From positions 186,001 to 250,000 of the forward strand of contig NZ_JAKNQL010000002.1 in the NCBI RefSeq assembly GCF_022662375.1: a stretch of 64,000 nt of DNA, read 5' to 3'. This document shows, one piece after another, positions 8,927 through 18,211 of this stretch. Made by a program: the position numbers and the translations under genes. The notes under the pieces were generated by a model that did not search any database, was not told where the DNA came from, and was given only the letters and a program-made list of their open reading frames with translations. Within the stretch, counting starts at the first letter, position 1. Each line of letters opens with the position of its first letter. Origin of the DNA: Pseudomonas sp. CROZ-RG-20F-R04-15. GTDB lineage: Bacteria > Pseudomonadota > Gammaproteobacteria > Pseudomonadales > Pseudomonadaceae.

Positions 8927-9667
8927 TTATTGCGCGTTGAATGCCTGACCGTTGATGCCGGTGCTGTCCGGGCCCATCAGGTACAGGTAGACCGGCATGA
9001 TCTCCTCGGGCGTCGGATTGTTCAGCGGGTTTTCCCCCGGATAGGCCTGCGCGCGCATGCTGGTGCGCGTACCGCCCGGGTTGATGCTGTTGGAGCGTAC
9101 CGGCGCTACGCCGTCGACTTCATCGGCCAGGGTTTGCATCAAGCCTTCGGTGGCGAATTTCGACACGCCATAAGCGCCCCAGTAAGCACGGCCCTTGCGC
9201 CCGACGCTGCTGGAGGTGAACACCACCGAAGCATCCTGAGACAGCTTGAGCAGCGGCAGCAGGGTGCTGGTCAGCATGAACATGGCGTTGACGTTGACCT
9301 GCATGACGCGCATGAAGTTTTCGCCGGACAACTGCTCGATCGGCGTGCGCGGGCCAATGATCGAGGCATTGTGCAGCAGACCATCGAGGTGGCCGAATTC
9401 GGTCTCGATCATCGCTGCCAGCTCGTCGTACTGATGGGGCAGGGCGGTTTCGAGGTTGAACGGAATCACGGCGGGTTGCGGATGGCCCGCTGCTTCGATG
9501 TCGTCGTAGACCTGCGTCAGATTCGCTTCAGTCTTGCCCAGCAGGAGCACGGTGGCACCGTGAGCGGCGTAGGTTTTCGCCGCAGCCGCGCCAATGCCAC
9601 GACCGGCACCGGTGACCAGAATGACCCGATCCTTGAGCAATTCGGGACGAGCGGAGTAATCAAACAT
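8927..9667 (-). CDS. yciK: YciK-family short-chain dehydrogenase/reductase
   Basis: A 246-residue classical SDR. It shows the NAD(P)-binding TGAGRGIG near residue 20, the 'HNAS' structural motif, a catalytic Ser in 'VVFTSSSVGRKG', and the catalytic pair YGVSK. It matches YciK, a conserved proteobacterial oxidoreductase of unknown substrate. Start ATG 9667 has GAGG about 8 bases upstream. It is the last gene of the minus-strand set ubiG-mupP-yciK, 76 bases after mupP, with a palindromic repeat in the gap. An Arg at TGAGRG suggests possible NADP preference, an inference only. Confidence 0.85.
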   Translation of the reverse strand: MFDYSARPELLKDRVILVTGAGRGIGAAAAKTYAAHGATVLLLGKTEANLTQVYDDIEAAGHPQPAVIPFNLETALPHQYDELAAMIETEFGHLDGLLHNASIIGPRTPIEQLSGENFMRVMQVNVNAMFMLTSTLLPLLKLSQDASVVFTSSSVGRKGRAYWGAYGVSKFATEGLMQTLADEVDGVAPVRSNSINPGGTRTSMRAQAYPGENPLNNPTPEEIMPVYLYLMGPDSTGINGQAFNAQ

Positions 9668-9687
9668 AAAAACCTCATCATGGAGTC

Positions 9688-9740
9688 AGATCGTTCCCCA
9701 CGTTCCGCGTGGGAATGCAGCCAATGACGCTCTGCGTCAG
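9688..9740. repeat. Short palindromic intergenic repeat (GTGGGAATGC type)
   Basis: Between mupP and yciK lies a hairpin 'CCCCACGTTCCGCGTGGG' followed by 'GACGCTCTGCGTC'. Two adjacent palindromes of this kind recur between genes in many Pseudomonas genomes and differ from the main REP family of this window. It is inside an apparent operon and could stabilise or end part of the transcript. Confidence 0.6.
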
Positions 9741-9743
9741 GCC

Positions 9744-10415
9744 TCAGCAGCTGCAAAGCGCGCTATCGAGCACCTTGCGCAACTCCGACGGGTGATCCAC
9801 CACCACGTCCGCGCCCCAATGCCGCGGATTGTCGTCCGGGTGGATATAACCAAACGTCACCGCCGCGGTTTTCGTACCGGCATCGCGGCCCGATTCGATA
9901 TCACGCAGATCATCGCCGACAAACAGAACCGTCGCCGGATCCAGATCAAGCATCTTGCACGCAAGGATCAACGGCTCCGGATCCGGCTTGCTGTTCTTCA
10001 CATGATCCGGGCAGATCAGCAGTGCCGAGCGCTCGGCCAGCCCCAGTTGTTGCATGATCGGCTCAGCAAAGCGCAAAGGCTTGTTGGTGACCACGCCCCA
10101 GATCAGGTTGGCCTTCTCGATGTCGGCGAGCAGTTCGCCCATGCCATCGAACAGCTTGCTGTGCACCGCGCAGCCGACCAGATAGCGCTCAAGGAACTCC
10201 AGACGCAGTTCTTCGAAGCCCGGCGATTCCGGGTCCATCGAAAACGTCACCGCGACCATGGCTTTGGCGCCGCCGGAAATCTCGTCGCGAATGTGCTTGT
10301 CGTTCATCGGCGGCAGGCCACGATCGGCGCGCATCGCCTGGCAGATGGCGATGAAGTCCGGCGCCGTGTCGAGCAGGGTGCCGTCCATGTCGAAGAGAAC
10401 TGCTCTGATGGCCAT
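9744..10415 (-). CDS. mupP: N-acetylmuramic acid 6-phosphate phosphatase MupP (HAD family)
   Basis: A 223-residue HAD hydrolase often annotated as phosphoglycolate phosphatase. Motif I is [10 protein letters not shown] (nucleophile Asp at residue 9), motif II lies in 'GVVTNKP', and motif IV is [16 protein letters not shown]. In Pseudomonas the HAD gene between ubiG and an SDR gene is MupP, which removes phosphate from MurNAc-6-P in the fosfomycin-bypassing peptidoglycan recycling route with AmgK and MurU. The same position here supports that name over gph. Start ATG 10415 lies 4 bases after the ubiG stop, so translation is probably coupled. The phosphoglycolate activity cannot be excluded from sequence alone. 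Confidence 0.85.
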   Translation of the reverse strand: MAIRAVLFDMDGTLLDTAPDFIAICQAMRADRGLPPMNDKHIRDEISGGAKAMVAVTFSMDPESPGFEELRLEFLERYLVGCAVHSKLFDGMGELLADIEKANLIWGVVTNKPLRFAEPIMQQLGLAERSALLICPDHVKNSKPDPEPLILACKMLDLDPATVLFVGDDLRDIESGRDAGTKTAAVTFGYIHPDDNPRHWGADVVVDHPSELRKVLDSALCSC

Positions 10416-10419
10416 CGGC

Positions 10420-11118
10420 TTACTCCTCGCGCAGGGTCTGGATCATGTAGTTGACGTCAACATCGTTGGCCAGCTTGTAGTGCTTGGTCAGCGGGTTGTA
10501 GGTCAGGCCGATGATGTCCTTGACGGTCAGGCCGGCCATGCGGCTCCAGGCGCCGAGCTCGGACGGGCGGATGAATTTCTTGAAGTCGTGAGTGCCACGC
10601 GGCAACAGCTTCATGATGTATTCAGCGCCGATGATGGCGAACAGATACGCCTTCGGGTTGCGGTTGATGGTCGAGAAGAACACCTGGCCGCCGGGCTTGA
10701 CCATGCGGAAGCAGGCGCGGATCACCGATGACGGATCAGGCACGTGCTCGAGCATCTCGAGGCAGGTCACTACGTCGAACTGCTCAGGCATTTCTTCGGC
10801 GAGGTCTTCGGCGGTGATCTGGCGGTATTCGACGTTGACGCCGGATTCCAGCTGATGCAATTGCGCGACCGCCAGCGGCGCTTCGCCCATGTCGATGCCC
10901 ATCACAGTGGCGCCGCGTTGCGCCATGGCTTCGCTGAGAATGCCGCCGCCGCATCCGACGTCGAGGACCTTCTTGCCGGCCAGATTGACCCGTTCGTCAA
11001 TCCAGTTGACCCGCAGCGGGTTGATGTCGTGCAGCGGTTTGAATTCGCTTTCGCGGTCCCACCAACGATGGGCCAGGGCTTCGAATTTGGCGATTTCGGC
11101 GTGGTCGACGTTGCTCAT
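10420..11118 (-). CDS. ubiG: Ubiquinone biosynthesis O-methyltransferase UbiG
   Basis: A 232-residue SAM-dependent methyltransferase that carries out both O-methylations in ubiquinone synthesis. SAM motif I is [16 protein letters not shown] (residues 50-65), followed by '[12 protein letters not shown]', '[16 protein letters not shown]' and '[14 protein letters not shown]'. Length and N-terminus ([21 protein letters not shown]) match the family. ATG 11118 was chosen over the in-frame TTG at 11124 because it matches family N-termini and has GAGGAA upstream. First gene of the ubiG-mupP-yciK operon. Confidence 0.93.
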   Translation of the reverse strand: MSNVDHAEIAKFEALAHRWWDRESEFKPLHDINPLRVNWIDERVNLAGKKVLDVGCGGGILSEAMAQRGATVMGIDMGEAPLAVAQLHQLESGVNVEYRQITAEDLAEEMPEQFDVVTCLEMLEHVPDPSSVIRACFRMVKPGGQVFFSTINRNPKAYLFAIIGAEYIMKLLPRGTHDFKKFIRPSELGAWSRMAGLTVKDIIGLTYNPLTKHYKLANDVDVNYMIQTLREE

Positions 11119-11136
11119 GGTCAATTCCTCTAAAAC

Positions 11137-11175
11137 TTGAAAAAGGGCTGTAGCCCCGGAGTCTGCTCCGGGGTG
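11137..11175 (-). terminator. Terminator after mtaD
   Basis: Just after the mtaD stop (read on the minus strand) is a perfect 8-bp stem CCCCGGAG/CTCCGGGG with a CAGA loop at 11154-11173. A second GGGCT/AGCCC pairing and a T-run reach to about 11137. It separates mtaD from ubiG. Confidence 0.75.
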
Positions 11176-11176
11176 T

Positions 11177-12511
11177 TTACGATTCGGTGTGGCCGCTGAT
11201 GCGCTGGCCCCAGGCCCGGGCGGTAGCGCCCAATTGTTCTTCGTCGAGTCGGGTCAGACGCCGGTCGTCGAGCAGTTGTTTGCCGGCGACCCACAGGTGT
11301 TTCACGCAATCGCGACCGGTGGCGTATATAAGTTGCGAAACCGGGTCATACACCGGTTGCTGGGCCAGGCCAGACAGATCGAAAGCGACGATGTCGGCAG
11401 CTTTGCCGATTTCCAGCGAGCCGACTTGCGCTTCGATCCCTAGCGCCCGCGCGCCATTGAGCGTGGCCATGCGCAGTGCACGGTGGGCGTCCAGCGCCGT
11501 GGCCGAGCCGGCGACGGCTTTGGCCAGCAGGGCGGCAGTGCGGGTTTCGCCGAGCAGATCCAGATCGTTATTGCTGGCGGCGCCATCGGTGCCGACCGCG
11601 ACATTCACGCCAGCCTGCCACAAACGCTCCACCGGACAGAAACCGCTGGCCAGTTTGAGATTGGATTCCGGGCAATGGATCACGCTGGTGTTGCTTTCTA
11701 CCAGCAACGCCAGGTCGTCATCGCTGATCTGGGTCATGTGCACGGCCTGGAAACGCGGGCCGAGCAGGCCCAGACGACCGAGGCGAGTGAGCGGGCGTTC
11801 GCCGTGTTGCTCCAGCGCTTGCTGGACTTCGAACGCCGTTTCGTGGACATGCATGTGGATCGCCGCGTCCAGTTCCTCGGCAATCACGCGGATTTTCTCG
11901 AGGTTCTCGTCGCCGACGGTGTACGGTGCATGAGGACCGAAGGTGATCTTGATGCGATCGTGATGCTTCAAGTCGCCGAACAGCTCGACGCCCTGACGAA
12001 TGGCTTCATCGGCGTTCGCGGCGCCTGGAATCGGGAAGTCGAGGATAGGAATCGCGATCTGCGCGCGAATGCCGCTGTTGTGCACGCGTTCACTGGCGAC
12101 TTTCGGGAAGAAATACATGTCCGAAAAACAGGTGATGCCACCCTTGATCTGCTCGGCAATGGCCAGATCGGTGCCGTCACGCACGAAATCTTCGCTGACC
12201 CATTTCGCTTCGGCCGGCCAGATGTGGTTTTCCAGCCAGGTCATCAGCGGCAGATCATCGGCCAGACCACGGAACAGCGTCATCGCCGCGTGGCCGTGAG
12301 CGTTGATCAGGCCGGGGGCGAGCAGCACGTCCGGCAGTTCGCGGATTTCAGTGGCGTTACACTTCAATGCTTCGGCGCGCGGGCCGATAAACACGATGCG
12401 ACCGTCGCGGATGCCCAGGCCGTGCTCCTTGAGCACAACGCCTGCAGGTTCGACGGGTACCAGCCAGGTCGGCAGCAATAATAAGTCGAGCGCAATGGCA
12501 GGTTTCGGCAT
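11177..12511 (-). CDS. mtaD: 5-methylthioadenosine/S-adenosylhomocysteine deaminase (TRZ/ATZ amidohydrolase)
   Basis: A 444-residue metal-dependent amidohydrolase. In P. aeruginosa the equivalent gene next to mtnA encodes methylthioadenosine deaminase, which gives methylthioinosine. Metal ligands are visible: [10 protein letters not shown] (HxH type), a His in '[12 protein letters not shown]', and the Asp in '[16 protein letters not shown]'. Start ATG 12511 is chosen because the protein begins [21 protein letters not shown] as family members do. An in-frame upstream extension would run across the divergent mtnA gene and is an artefact. The divergent position next to mtnA fits a joint role in methylthioadenosine salvage. 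A terminator follows at 11137-11175. Confidence 0.88.
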   Translation of the reverse strand: MPKPAIALDLLLLPTWLVPVEPAGVVLKEHGLGIRDGRIVFIGPRAEALKCNATEIRELPDVLLAPGLINAHGHAAMTLFRGLADDLPLMTWLENHIWPAEAKWVSEDFVRDGTDLAIAEQIKGGITCFSDMYFFPKVASERVHNSGIRAQIAIPILDFPIPGAANADEAIRQGVELFGDLKHHDRIKITFGPHAPYTVGDENLEKIRVIAEELDAAIHMHVHETAFEVQQALEQHGERPLTRLGRLGLLGPRFQAVHMTQISDDDLALLVESNTSVIHCPESNLKLASGFCPVERLWQAGVNVAVGTDGAASNNDLDLLGETRTAALLAKAVAGSATALDAHRALRMATLNGARALGIEAQVGSLEIGKAADIVAFDLSGLAQQPVYDPVSQLIYATGRDCVKHLWVAGKQLLDDRRLTRLDEEQLGATARAWGQRISGHTES

Positions 12512-12580
12512 CGAGGGTCGGTTCCAGTGCTTTTGTAAAGGATGGCGAAGTATACCCGAGCGTCTTCGCGGGGGGATCGC

Positions 12581-12586
12581 TATAAT
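12581..12586 (+). promoter_or_regulatory. Likely -10 box of the mtnA promoter
   Basis: A perfect TATAAT lies 33 bases before the mtnA start in the 108-base space between divergent mtaD and mtnA. I find no good -35 at the standard distance, so the call rests on the -10 and its position. Confidence 0.5.
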
Positions 12587-12619
12587 CGGCGGCTTTTGTT
12601 CATGAGTGCGGGGTGTAGG

Positions 12620-13696
12620 ATGCGCGATCGACTGTTGGCTGCGGAAAAAGTGAAGGCCATCGATTGGCGTGACAGCGCGCTGCACCTGCTGGATCAGCGT
12701 ATTTTGCCGTTCGAAGAAACCTGGATCGCCTACACCAGCGCCGCTGGCGTGGCTGAAGCGATTCGCTCGATGGTGGTGCGTGGCGCGCCAGCCATTGGCA
12801 TCAGTGCGGCGTATGGCATTGTCCTCGCGGCCCGTGCGCGGATCGCCGAAGGTGGCGACTGGTATGCGGCACTGGAAGAGGATTTCGCCTTGCTGGCCGA
12901 TTCCCGTCCGACGGCGGTCAATCTGTTCTGGGCGCTCGGCCGTATGCACGATCGCCTCGATCGCTTGAAAGAGAATGCCGATCCGCTGGCGGCACTGGAA
13001 GCAGAAGCCATCGCCATCCACGAAAGCGACCGTGAAGCCAACCTGACCATGGCCCAGCTCGGCGTTGATCTGATCCGCAAGCATCAGGGCAATGCCCAGG
13101 CAATTCTGACCCATTGCAATACCGGCGCGCTGGCCACCGGCGGCTTCGGCACCGCGCTGGGGGTGATTCGTGCGGCGTTTATTGAAGGTATGGTCGAGCG
13201 CGTTTATGCCGACGAAACCCGCCCGTGGTTGCAAGGCTCGCGCCTGACCGCGTGGGAGCTGGCCAACGAAGGCATCCCGGTAACACTCAATGCTGACTCC
13301 GCTGCCGCGCACATCATGAAAACCAAAGGCGTGACCTGGGTGATCGTCGGTGCTGACCGCATCACCGCCAACGGCGACGTGGCGAACAAGATCGGCACCT
13401 ATCAACTGGCGGTCAACGCCATGCACCATGGTGTGCGTTTCATGGTGGTGGCGCCGAGTTCGACCATCGACATGAATCTGGCCAGCGGTGATGACATCCC
13501 GATTGAAGAGCGTGACGGTGCCGAGTTGCTGGAAGTCGGCGGCAAGCGCGTCGGTGCGGACGTTGAAGCGTTCAACCCGGTGTTTGATGTGACGCCGGCG
13601 GATCTCATCGACGCGATCGTCACCGAGAAGGGCATCGTCGAACGCCCGGACACCGCGAAAATGGCCCAGTTAATGTGCCGAAAACGCCTGCATTGA
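12620..13696 (+). CDS. mtnA: S-methyl-5-thioribose-1-phosphate isomerase MtnA
   Basis: A 358-residue enzyme that converts methylthioribose-1-phosphate to methylthioribulose-1-phosphate in methionine salvage. It belongs to the eIF2B-like family: '[16 protein letters not shown]', '[24 protein letters not shown]', '[24 protein letters not shown]' and '[22 protein letters not shown]' are the conserved blocks. The catalytic Cys is in THCNTG and the Asp in GADRI. ATG 12620 gives the usual N-terminus [19 protein letters not shown] 12602 would add six residues. Divergent from mtaD, which supplies the upstream deamination step. REP pair downstream. Confidence 0.93.
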   Translation: MRDRLLAAEKVKAIDWRDSALHLLDQRILPFEETWIAYTSAAGVAEAIRSMVVRGAPAIGISAAYGIVLAARARIAEGGDWYAALEEDFALLADSRPTAVNLFWALGRMHDRLDRLKENADPLAALEAEAIAIHESDREANLTMAQLGVDLIRKHQGNAQAILTHCNTGALATGGFGTALGVIRAAFIEGMVERVYADETRPWLQGSRLTAWELANEGIPVTLNADSAAAHIMKTKGVTWVIVGADRITANGDVANKIGTYQLAVNAMHHGVRFMVVAPSSTIDMNLASGDDIPIEERDGAELLEVGGKRVGADVEAFNPVFDVTPADLIDAIVTEKGIVERPDTAKMAQLMCRKRLH

Positions 13697-14119
13697 TTGG
13701 CTTGATGTCTGCGTTGTTCTCTTCGCGAGCAGGCTCGCTCCCACAGATTTTGTGATCACCACAGAACCCTGTGGGAGCGAGCTTGCTCGCGAAGGGGCCT
13801 TAAAAGTCAATAAACATCCGCAAATCCGCCCTCAAATCTGCATTCAAAGAAGCTCTGAGCTTCTCTCGTCCCCGTTAAGCCTGTCACCGGTCAACTAACT
13901 ATGCTCCATGCGCATCTGGGGGATAGGTGCGTGGCGGCCTTTGTGATAACATCCGGCGTTTTCCGAGGCAGCTCCACGGAGCTGTCTTTACTGCGCAAAT
14001 CCACGATCCAGTGTTGATTTGTCGTAAGTCGGCGCATGGCACTCGGCCTGCACCGACGAGCTTCGTTGCTCCCACATGGATATGACGAAGTTTCACCAGA
14101 AAAAGGAATCAGGCTTCTC
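13697..14119. other. Intergenic region between mtnA and gyrA
   Basis: This 423-base gap contains a REP doublet (listed separately), a hairpin at about 13969-13988 (GGCAGCTCC / GGAGCTGTC) followed by TTTA, and the gyrA promoter region. A TGTGATAACAT string at about 13943-13953 resembles an extended -10 element for gyrA. A single decayed REP-like half site may lie near 14058-14077. No gene is seen. Confidence 0.5.
13721..13795. repeat. REP doublet (inverted pair)
   Basis: Units at 13722-13744 and 13771-13793 face each other across a 26-base spacer. Positions 12-13 of the second unit read TT rather than CT, the other common variant in this window. Located 25 bases after mtnA. Confidence 0.9.
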
Positions 14120-16894
14120 ATGGGCGAACTGGCCAAAGAAATCCTCCCGGTCAATATCGAAGACGAGCTGAAACAGTCCTACCTCGACTACGCGATGAGC
14201 GTGATCGTCGGCCGTGCACTGCCGGATGCGCGCGATGGCCTCAAGCCCGTGCACCGTCGCGTACTGTTCGCGATGAGCGAGCTGGGCAACGACTTCAACA
14301 AGCCGTACAAGAAATCTGCCCGTGTTGTCGGCGACGTGATCGGTAAGTATCACCCGCACGGTGATACTGCGGTGTACGACACCATCGTTCGTATGGCACA
14401 GCCTTTCTCCCTGCGCTACCTGCTGGTAGACGGTCAGGGCAACTTCGGTTCGGTCGACGGCGACAACGCTGCGGCGATGCGATACACCGAAGTGCGCATG
14501 ACCAAGCTGGCGCACGAGCTGCTGGCTGACCTGCACAAAGAAACCGTGGACTGGGTGCCGAACTACGACGGCACCGAAATGATCCCGGCGGTCATGCCGA
14601 CCCGTATTCCCAACCTGCTGGTCAACGGCTCCAGCGGTATCGCCGTGGGCATGGCGACCAACATTCCGCCGCACAACCTCGGTGAAGTCATCGACGGTTG
14701 TCTGGCGCTCATCGACAACCCTGAGCTGACCGTCGATGAACTGATGCAATACATCCCCGGTCCGGACTTCCCGACCGCTGCGATCATCAACGGTCGTGCC
14801 GGCATCATCGAAGCCTACCGCACCGGTCGCGGCCGTATTTACATGCGTGCCCGCTCGATCATTGAAGACATCGACAAGGTCGGTGGCCGTCAGCAGATCG
14901 TCATCACCGAGCTGCCGTACCAGTTGAACAAGGCACGTCTGATCGAGAAGATCGCCGAGCTGGTCAAAGAGAAGAAGCTCGAAGGCATCACCGAACTGCG
15001 CGACGAGTCCGACAAGGACGGTATGCGCGTCGTGATCGAACTGCGCCGCGGCGAAGTGCCTGAGGTGATCCTCAACAACCTCTACGCCCAGACCCAGCTG
15101 CAATCGGTATTCGGCATCAACATCGTTGCGCTGATCGACGGCCGCCCACGCATCCTTAACCTCAAGGATCTGCTGGAAGCCTTCGTCCGTCACCGTCGCG
15201 AAGTGGTTACCCGCCGTACCGTGTTCGAACTGCGCAAGGCGCGCGAGCGTGGCCACATCCTCGAAGGCCAGGCCGTTGCCCTGTCGAACATCGACCCGGT
15301 TATTGCCCTGATCAAAGCCTCGCCGACGCCGTCGGAAGCTAAAGAAGCACTGGTCAGCACGCCTTGGGAATCCTCGGCAGTGGTGGCGATGGTGGAACGT
15401 GCCGGTGCCGATTCGTGCCGTCCGGAGAACCTCGATCCGCAATACGGTCTGCGTGAAGGCAAGTACTTCCTGTCGCCAGAACAGGCGCAAGCCATTCTGG
15501 AACTGCGTCTGCACCGTCTGACCGGTCTGGAACACGAAAAGCTGCTGGCCGAGTATCAAGAGATTCTCAACCAGATCGGCGAGCTGATCCGCATCCTCAA
15601 CAGCGCCGTGCGCCTGATGGAAGTGATCCGCGAAGAGCTGGAAGTGATCCGCGCCGAATACGGCGACCAGCGTCGCACCGAGATTCTCGATGCCCGTCTC
15701 GATCTGACCCTGGGTGACATGATCCCGGAAGAAGAGCGCGTCGTGACCATCTCCCACGGTGGCTACGCCAAGACCCAGCCATTGGCTGCGTACCAGGCTC
15801 AGCGTCGTGGCGGTAAAGGCAAGTCGGCTACCGGCGTCAAGGATGAGGACTACATCGCTCACCTGCTGGTTGCCAACAGCCACACCACGCTGCTGCTGTT
15901 CTCCAGCAAGGGCAAGGTGTACTGGCTCAAGACCTACGAGATTCCGGAAGCGTCCCGCGCTGCCCGTGGTCGTCCGTTGGTCAACCTTCTGCCATTGAGC
16001 GAAGGCGAATACATCACCACGATGTTGCCGGTCGATCTTGAAGCCATGAAGCGTCAGGCTGAAGAAGAAGAGGCTGAAGGCGTTGAGGCTGATGTAGAAG
16101 AAATCGAAAACAGCAACGAGACCGACGAAGAGCGTCGTGCCCGTATCAAGGCTGCCGACCGCAAGAAAGCCCCGTTCATCTTCATGTCGACCGCCAATGG
16201 CACCGTGAAGAAGACCCCGCTGGTGGCCTTCAGCCGTCAGCGTAGCGTTGGTCTGATCGCGCTGGAGCTGGACGAAGGCGACATCCTGATCTCCGCTGCC
16301 ATCACCGATGGCGAGCAGGAAATCATGCTGTTCTCCGACGGCGGCAAAGTGACGCGCTTCAAGGAATCCGAAGTTCGCGCCATGGGTCGTACCGCTCGCG
16401 GTGTGCGTGGTATGCGTTTGCCGGAAGGGCAGAAACTGATTTCCATGCTGATTCCGGAAGAAGGCAGCGAGATACTCACGGCCTCCGAACGCGGCTACGG
16501 CAAGCGTACGGCGATCACCGAGTTCCCTGAATACAAGCGTGGCGGTCAGGGCGTTATCGCCATGGTCAGCAACGAGCGTAACGGCCGTCTGGTCGGCGCG
16601 GTTCAGGTGCAGGACGGTGAAGAAATCATGTTGATCTCCGATCAGGGCACTCTGGTGCGTACCCGTGTCGACGAAGTGTCGAGCCTGGGCCGTAACACTC
16701 AAGGTGTCACGCTGATCAAGCTGGCCAAGGATGAAACTCTGGTCGGGCTGGAGCGGGTTCAGGAGCCTTCGGAAATTGAAGGTGAAGAGCTCGAGGGTGA
16801 GGAGGGCGAGGAATTCGAAGGCAGCGTCGTGATCGACGACGCTGGCGAAGACCAGCAACTCGACGCCGCAGCAGACGAAGAACCGCAAGAATAA
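14120..16894 (+). CDS. gyrA: DNA gyrase subunit A
   Basis: A 924-residue type IIA topoisomerase subunit that, with GyrB, introduces negative supercoils. The breakage-reunion domain (about 1-520) has the active-site Tyr in [10 protein letters not shown]. The quinolone region reads [13 protein letters not shown], with Thr at the position of E. coli Ser83 and Asp at 87, the normal Pseudomonas wild type. The C-terminal beta-pinwheel (about 530-890) includes QRRGGKGK, the GyrA box. An acidic insertion (about 640-670, rich in Glu) and a very acidic C-terminal tail are present. Start ATG 14120 follows AAAAGGAAT. A terminator lies at 16906-16940. Confidence 0.97.
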   Translation: MGELAKEILPVNIEDELKQSYLDYAMSVIVGRALPDARDGLKPVHRRVLFAMSELGNDFNKPYKKSARVVGDVIGKYHPHGDTAVYDTIVRMAQPFSLRYLLVDGQGNFGSVDGDNAAAMRYTEVRMTKLAHELLADLHKETVDWVPNYDGTEMIPAVMPTRIPNLLVNGSSGIAVGMATNIPPHNLGEVIDGCLALIDNPELTVDELMQYIPGPDFPTAAIINGRAGIIEAYRTGRGRIYMRARSIIEDIDKVGGRQQIVITELPYQLNKARLIEKIAELVKEKKLEGITELRDESDKDGMRVVIELRRGEVPEVILNNLYAQTQLQSVFGINIVALIDGRPRILNLKDLLEAFVRHRREVVTRRTVFELRKARERGHILEGQAVALSNIDPVIALIKASPTPSEAKEALVSTPWESSAVVAMVERAGADSCRPENLDPQYGLREGKYFLSPEQAQAILELRLHRLTGLEHEKLLAEYQEILNQIGELIRILNSAVRLMEVIREELEVIRAEYGDQRRTEILDARLDLTLGDMIPEEERVVTISHGGYAKTQPLAAYQAQRRGGKGKSATGVKDEDYIAHLLVANSHTTLLLFSSKGKVYWLKTYEIPEASRAARGRPLVNLLPLSEGEYITTMLPVDLEAMKRQAEEEEAEGVEADVEEIENSNETDEERRARIKAADRKKAPFIFMSTANGTVKKTPLVAFSRQRSVGLIALELDEGDILISAAITDGEQEIMLFSDGGKVTRFKESEVRAMGRTARGVRGMRLPEGQKLISMLIPEEGSEILTASERGYGKRTAITEFPEYKRGGQGVIAMVSNERNGRLVGAVQVQDGEEIMLISDQGTLVRTRVDEVSSLGRNTQGVTLIKLAKDETLVGLERVQEPSEIEGEELEGEEGEEFEGSVVIDDAGEDQQLDAAADEEPQE

Positions 16895-16905
16895 GCGGGC
16901 AAACG

Positions 16906-16940
16906 AGGGGGCGGATGAGAATTCGCCCCCTTGTTATTTG
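16906..16940 (+). terminator. Rho-independent terminator after gyrA
   Basis: A perfect 7-bp stem GGGGGCG/CGCCCCC is followed by TTGTTATTTG, 12 bases after the gyrA stop. Confidence 0.8.
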
Positions 16941-16974
16941 TCCGGTATGAAATTTCGACATCATGGAGATCCCC

Positions 16975-17062
16975 TGTGGGAGCGAGCCTGCTCGCGAATG
17001 CAGGCGCTGCGGTACCTCTGACGCACCGCGGTGATGCATTCGCGAGCAGGCTCGCTCCCACA
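16975..17062. repeat. REP doublet (inverted pair)
   Basis: Units at 16976-16998 and 17039-17061 with a 40-base spacer that itself contains a short hairpin (GCGGTACC / ACCGCGGT region). It lies between the gyrA terminator and serC. Confidence 0.9.
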
Positions 17063-17125
17063 GGGCCGTGTTGATCGGTAGTGTGATTTATTGCGTGATA
17101 CCACCAAATCAGAGCGAGATTGGAT

Positions 17126-18211
17126 GTGAGCAAGCGAGCCTATAACTTCTGCGCCGGTCCTGCGGCGCTTCCTGAAGCTGTCCTGCAACGTGCTCAAGGT
17201 GAACTCCTTGATTGGCACGGCAAGGGTTTGTCGGTCATGGAAATGAGCCATCGCAGTGATGAGTTCGTGTCCATCGCCACCCAGGCCGAGCAGGATCTGC
17301 GTGACCTGCTGAATATCCCGTCGAACTACAAAGTGCTGTTTCTGCAAGGTGGCGCCAGCCAGCAATTCGCGCAGATCCCGCTGAACCTGCTGCCTGAAGG
17401 CGGCTCGGCCGACTACATCGACACCGGTATCTGGTCGCAGAAAGCCATCGAAGAAGCCTCGCGCTACGGCCACGTCAACGTTGCCGCCACTGCCAAGCCA
17501 TACGACTATTTCGCCATCCCGGGCCAGAACGAGTGGAACCTGTCGAAAGACGCCGCTTACGTTCATTACGCACCGAACGAAACCATTGGCGGTCTGGAAT
17601 TCCAATGGATCCCGGAAGTCGGTGATGTGCCGCTGGTCGCTGACATGTCTTCGGACATCCTCTCGCGTCCGGTCGACATCTCGCGTTTCGGCATGATCTA
17701 CGCCGGCGCGCAGAAAAACATCGGGCCGAGCGGCATCGTCGTCAACATCATTCGTGAAGACCTGCTCGGCAAGGCGCGCGCGCTGTGCCCGACCATGCTC
17801 GACTACAAGGTCGCAGCCGATAACGGTTCGATGTACAACACCCCGCCGACTTTGGCCTGGTACTTGTCCGGTCTGGTGTTCCAGTGGCTGAAAGAGCAGG
17901 GCGGCGTCGATGCGATCGCCAGGCTCAACGACGTCAAACAGCGCACGCTGTACGACTTCATCGACGCCAGCGGCCTCTACAGCAACCCGATCAACAAATC
18001 GGATCGCTCGTGGATGAACGTGCCGTTCCGTCTGGCTGACGATCGTCTGGACAAGCCTTTCCTCGTCGGTGCCGAGGCGCGCGGTCTGCTCAATCTCAAG
18101 GGCCACCGCTCCGTGGGTGGCATGCGCGCCTCCATCTACAACGCCGTCGACATCACCGCGGTTAACGCGCTGGTGGCGTACATGGCTGAATTCGAGAAGG
18201 AACACGGCTGA
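17126..18211 (+). CDS. serC: Phosphoserine aminotransferase SerC
   Basis: A 361-residue PLP enzyme that makes 3-phosphoserine from 3-phosphohydroxypyruvate and glutamate; it also serves pyridoxal phosphate synthesis. The N-terminus MSKRAYNFCAGPAALP, the 'LFLQGGASQQFAQIPLNLL' PLP-phosphate site and 'GMIYAGAQKNIGPSG' (Schiff-base Lys) are all present. The start is GTG 17126, giving the family length and N-terminus, with GAGCGAG upstream; an in-frame TTG at 17120 and an out-of-frame ATG at 17124 are less fitting. It overlaps pheA by one base and opens the operon serC-pheA-hisC-tyrA/aroA-cmk. Confidence 0.95.
   Translation: MSKRAYNFCAGPAALPEAVLQRAQGELLDWHGKGLSVMEMSHRSDEFVSIATQAEQDLRDLLNIPSNYKVLFLQGGASQQFAQIPLNLLPEGGSADYIDTGIWSQKAIEEASRYGHVNVAATAKPYDYFAIPGQNEWNLSKDAAYVHYAPNETIGGLEFQWIPEVGDVPLVADMSSDILSRPVDISRFGMIYAGAQKNIGPSGIVVNIIREDLLGKARALCPTMLDYKVAADNGSMYNTPPTLAWYLSGLVFQWLKEQGGVDAIARLNDVKQRTLYDFIDASGLYSNPINKSDRSWMNVPFRLADDRLDKPFLVGAEARGLLNLKGHRSVGGMRASIYNAVDITAVNALVAYMAEFEKEHG

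Noticed and set aside
11177..13429. A very long minus-strand frame (about 750 codons) covering mtaD and mtnA
   Set aside because: Only the last 444 codons match the amidohydrolase family. The upstream part lies antisense to mtnA and is a by-product of GC-rich codon bias.
15900..16200. Possible resistance change or rearrangement in gyrA (acidic insertion, Thr at position 83)
   Set aside because: Thr83 with Asp87 is the ordinary Pseudomonas state, and acidic insertions occur in GyrA of the genus.
14093..16888. A 931-codon open frame on the minus strand opposite gyrA
   Set aside because: It mirrors gyrA exactly and has no family resemblance; such antisense frames are expected opposite highly biased genes. 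The same holds for frames opposite rpsA, kdpA and the ABC exporter.
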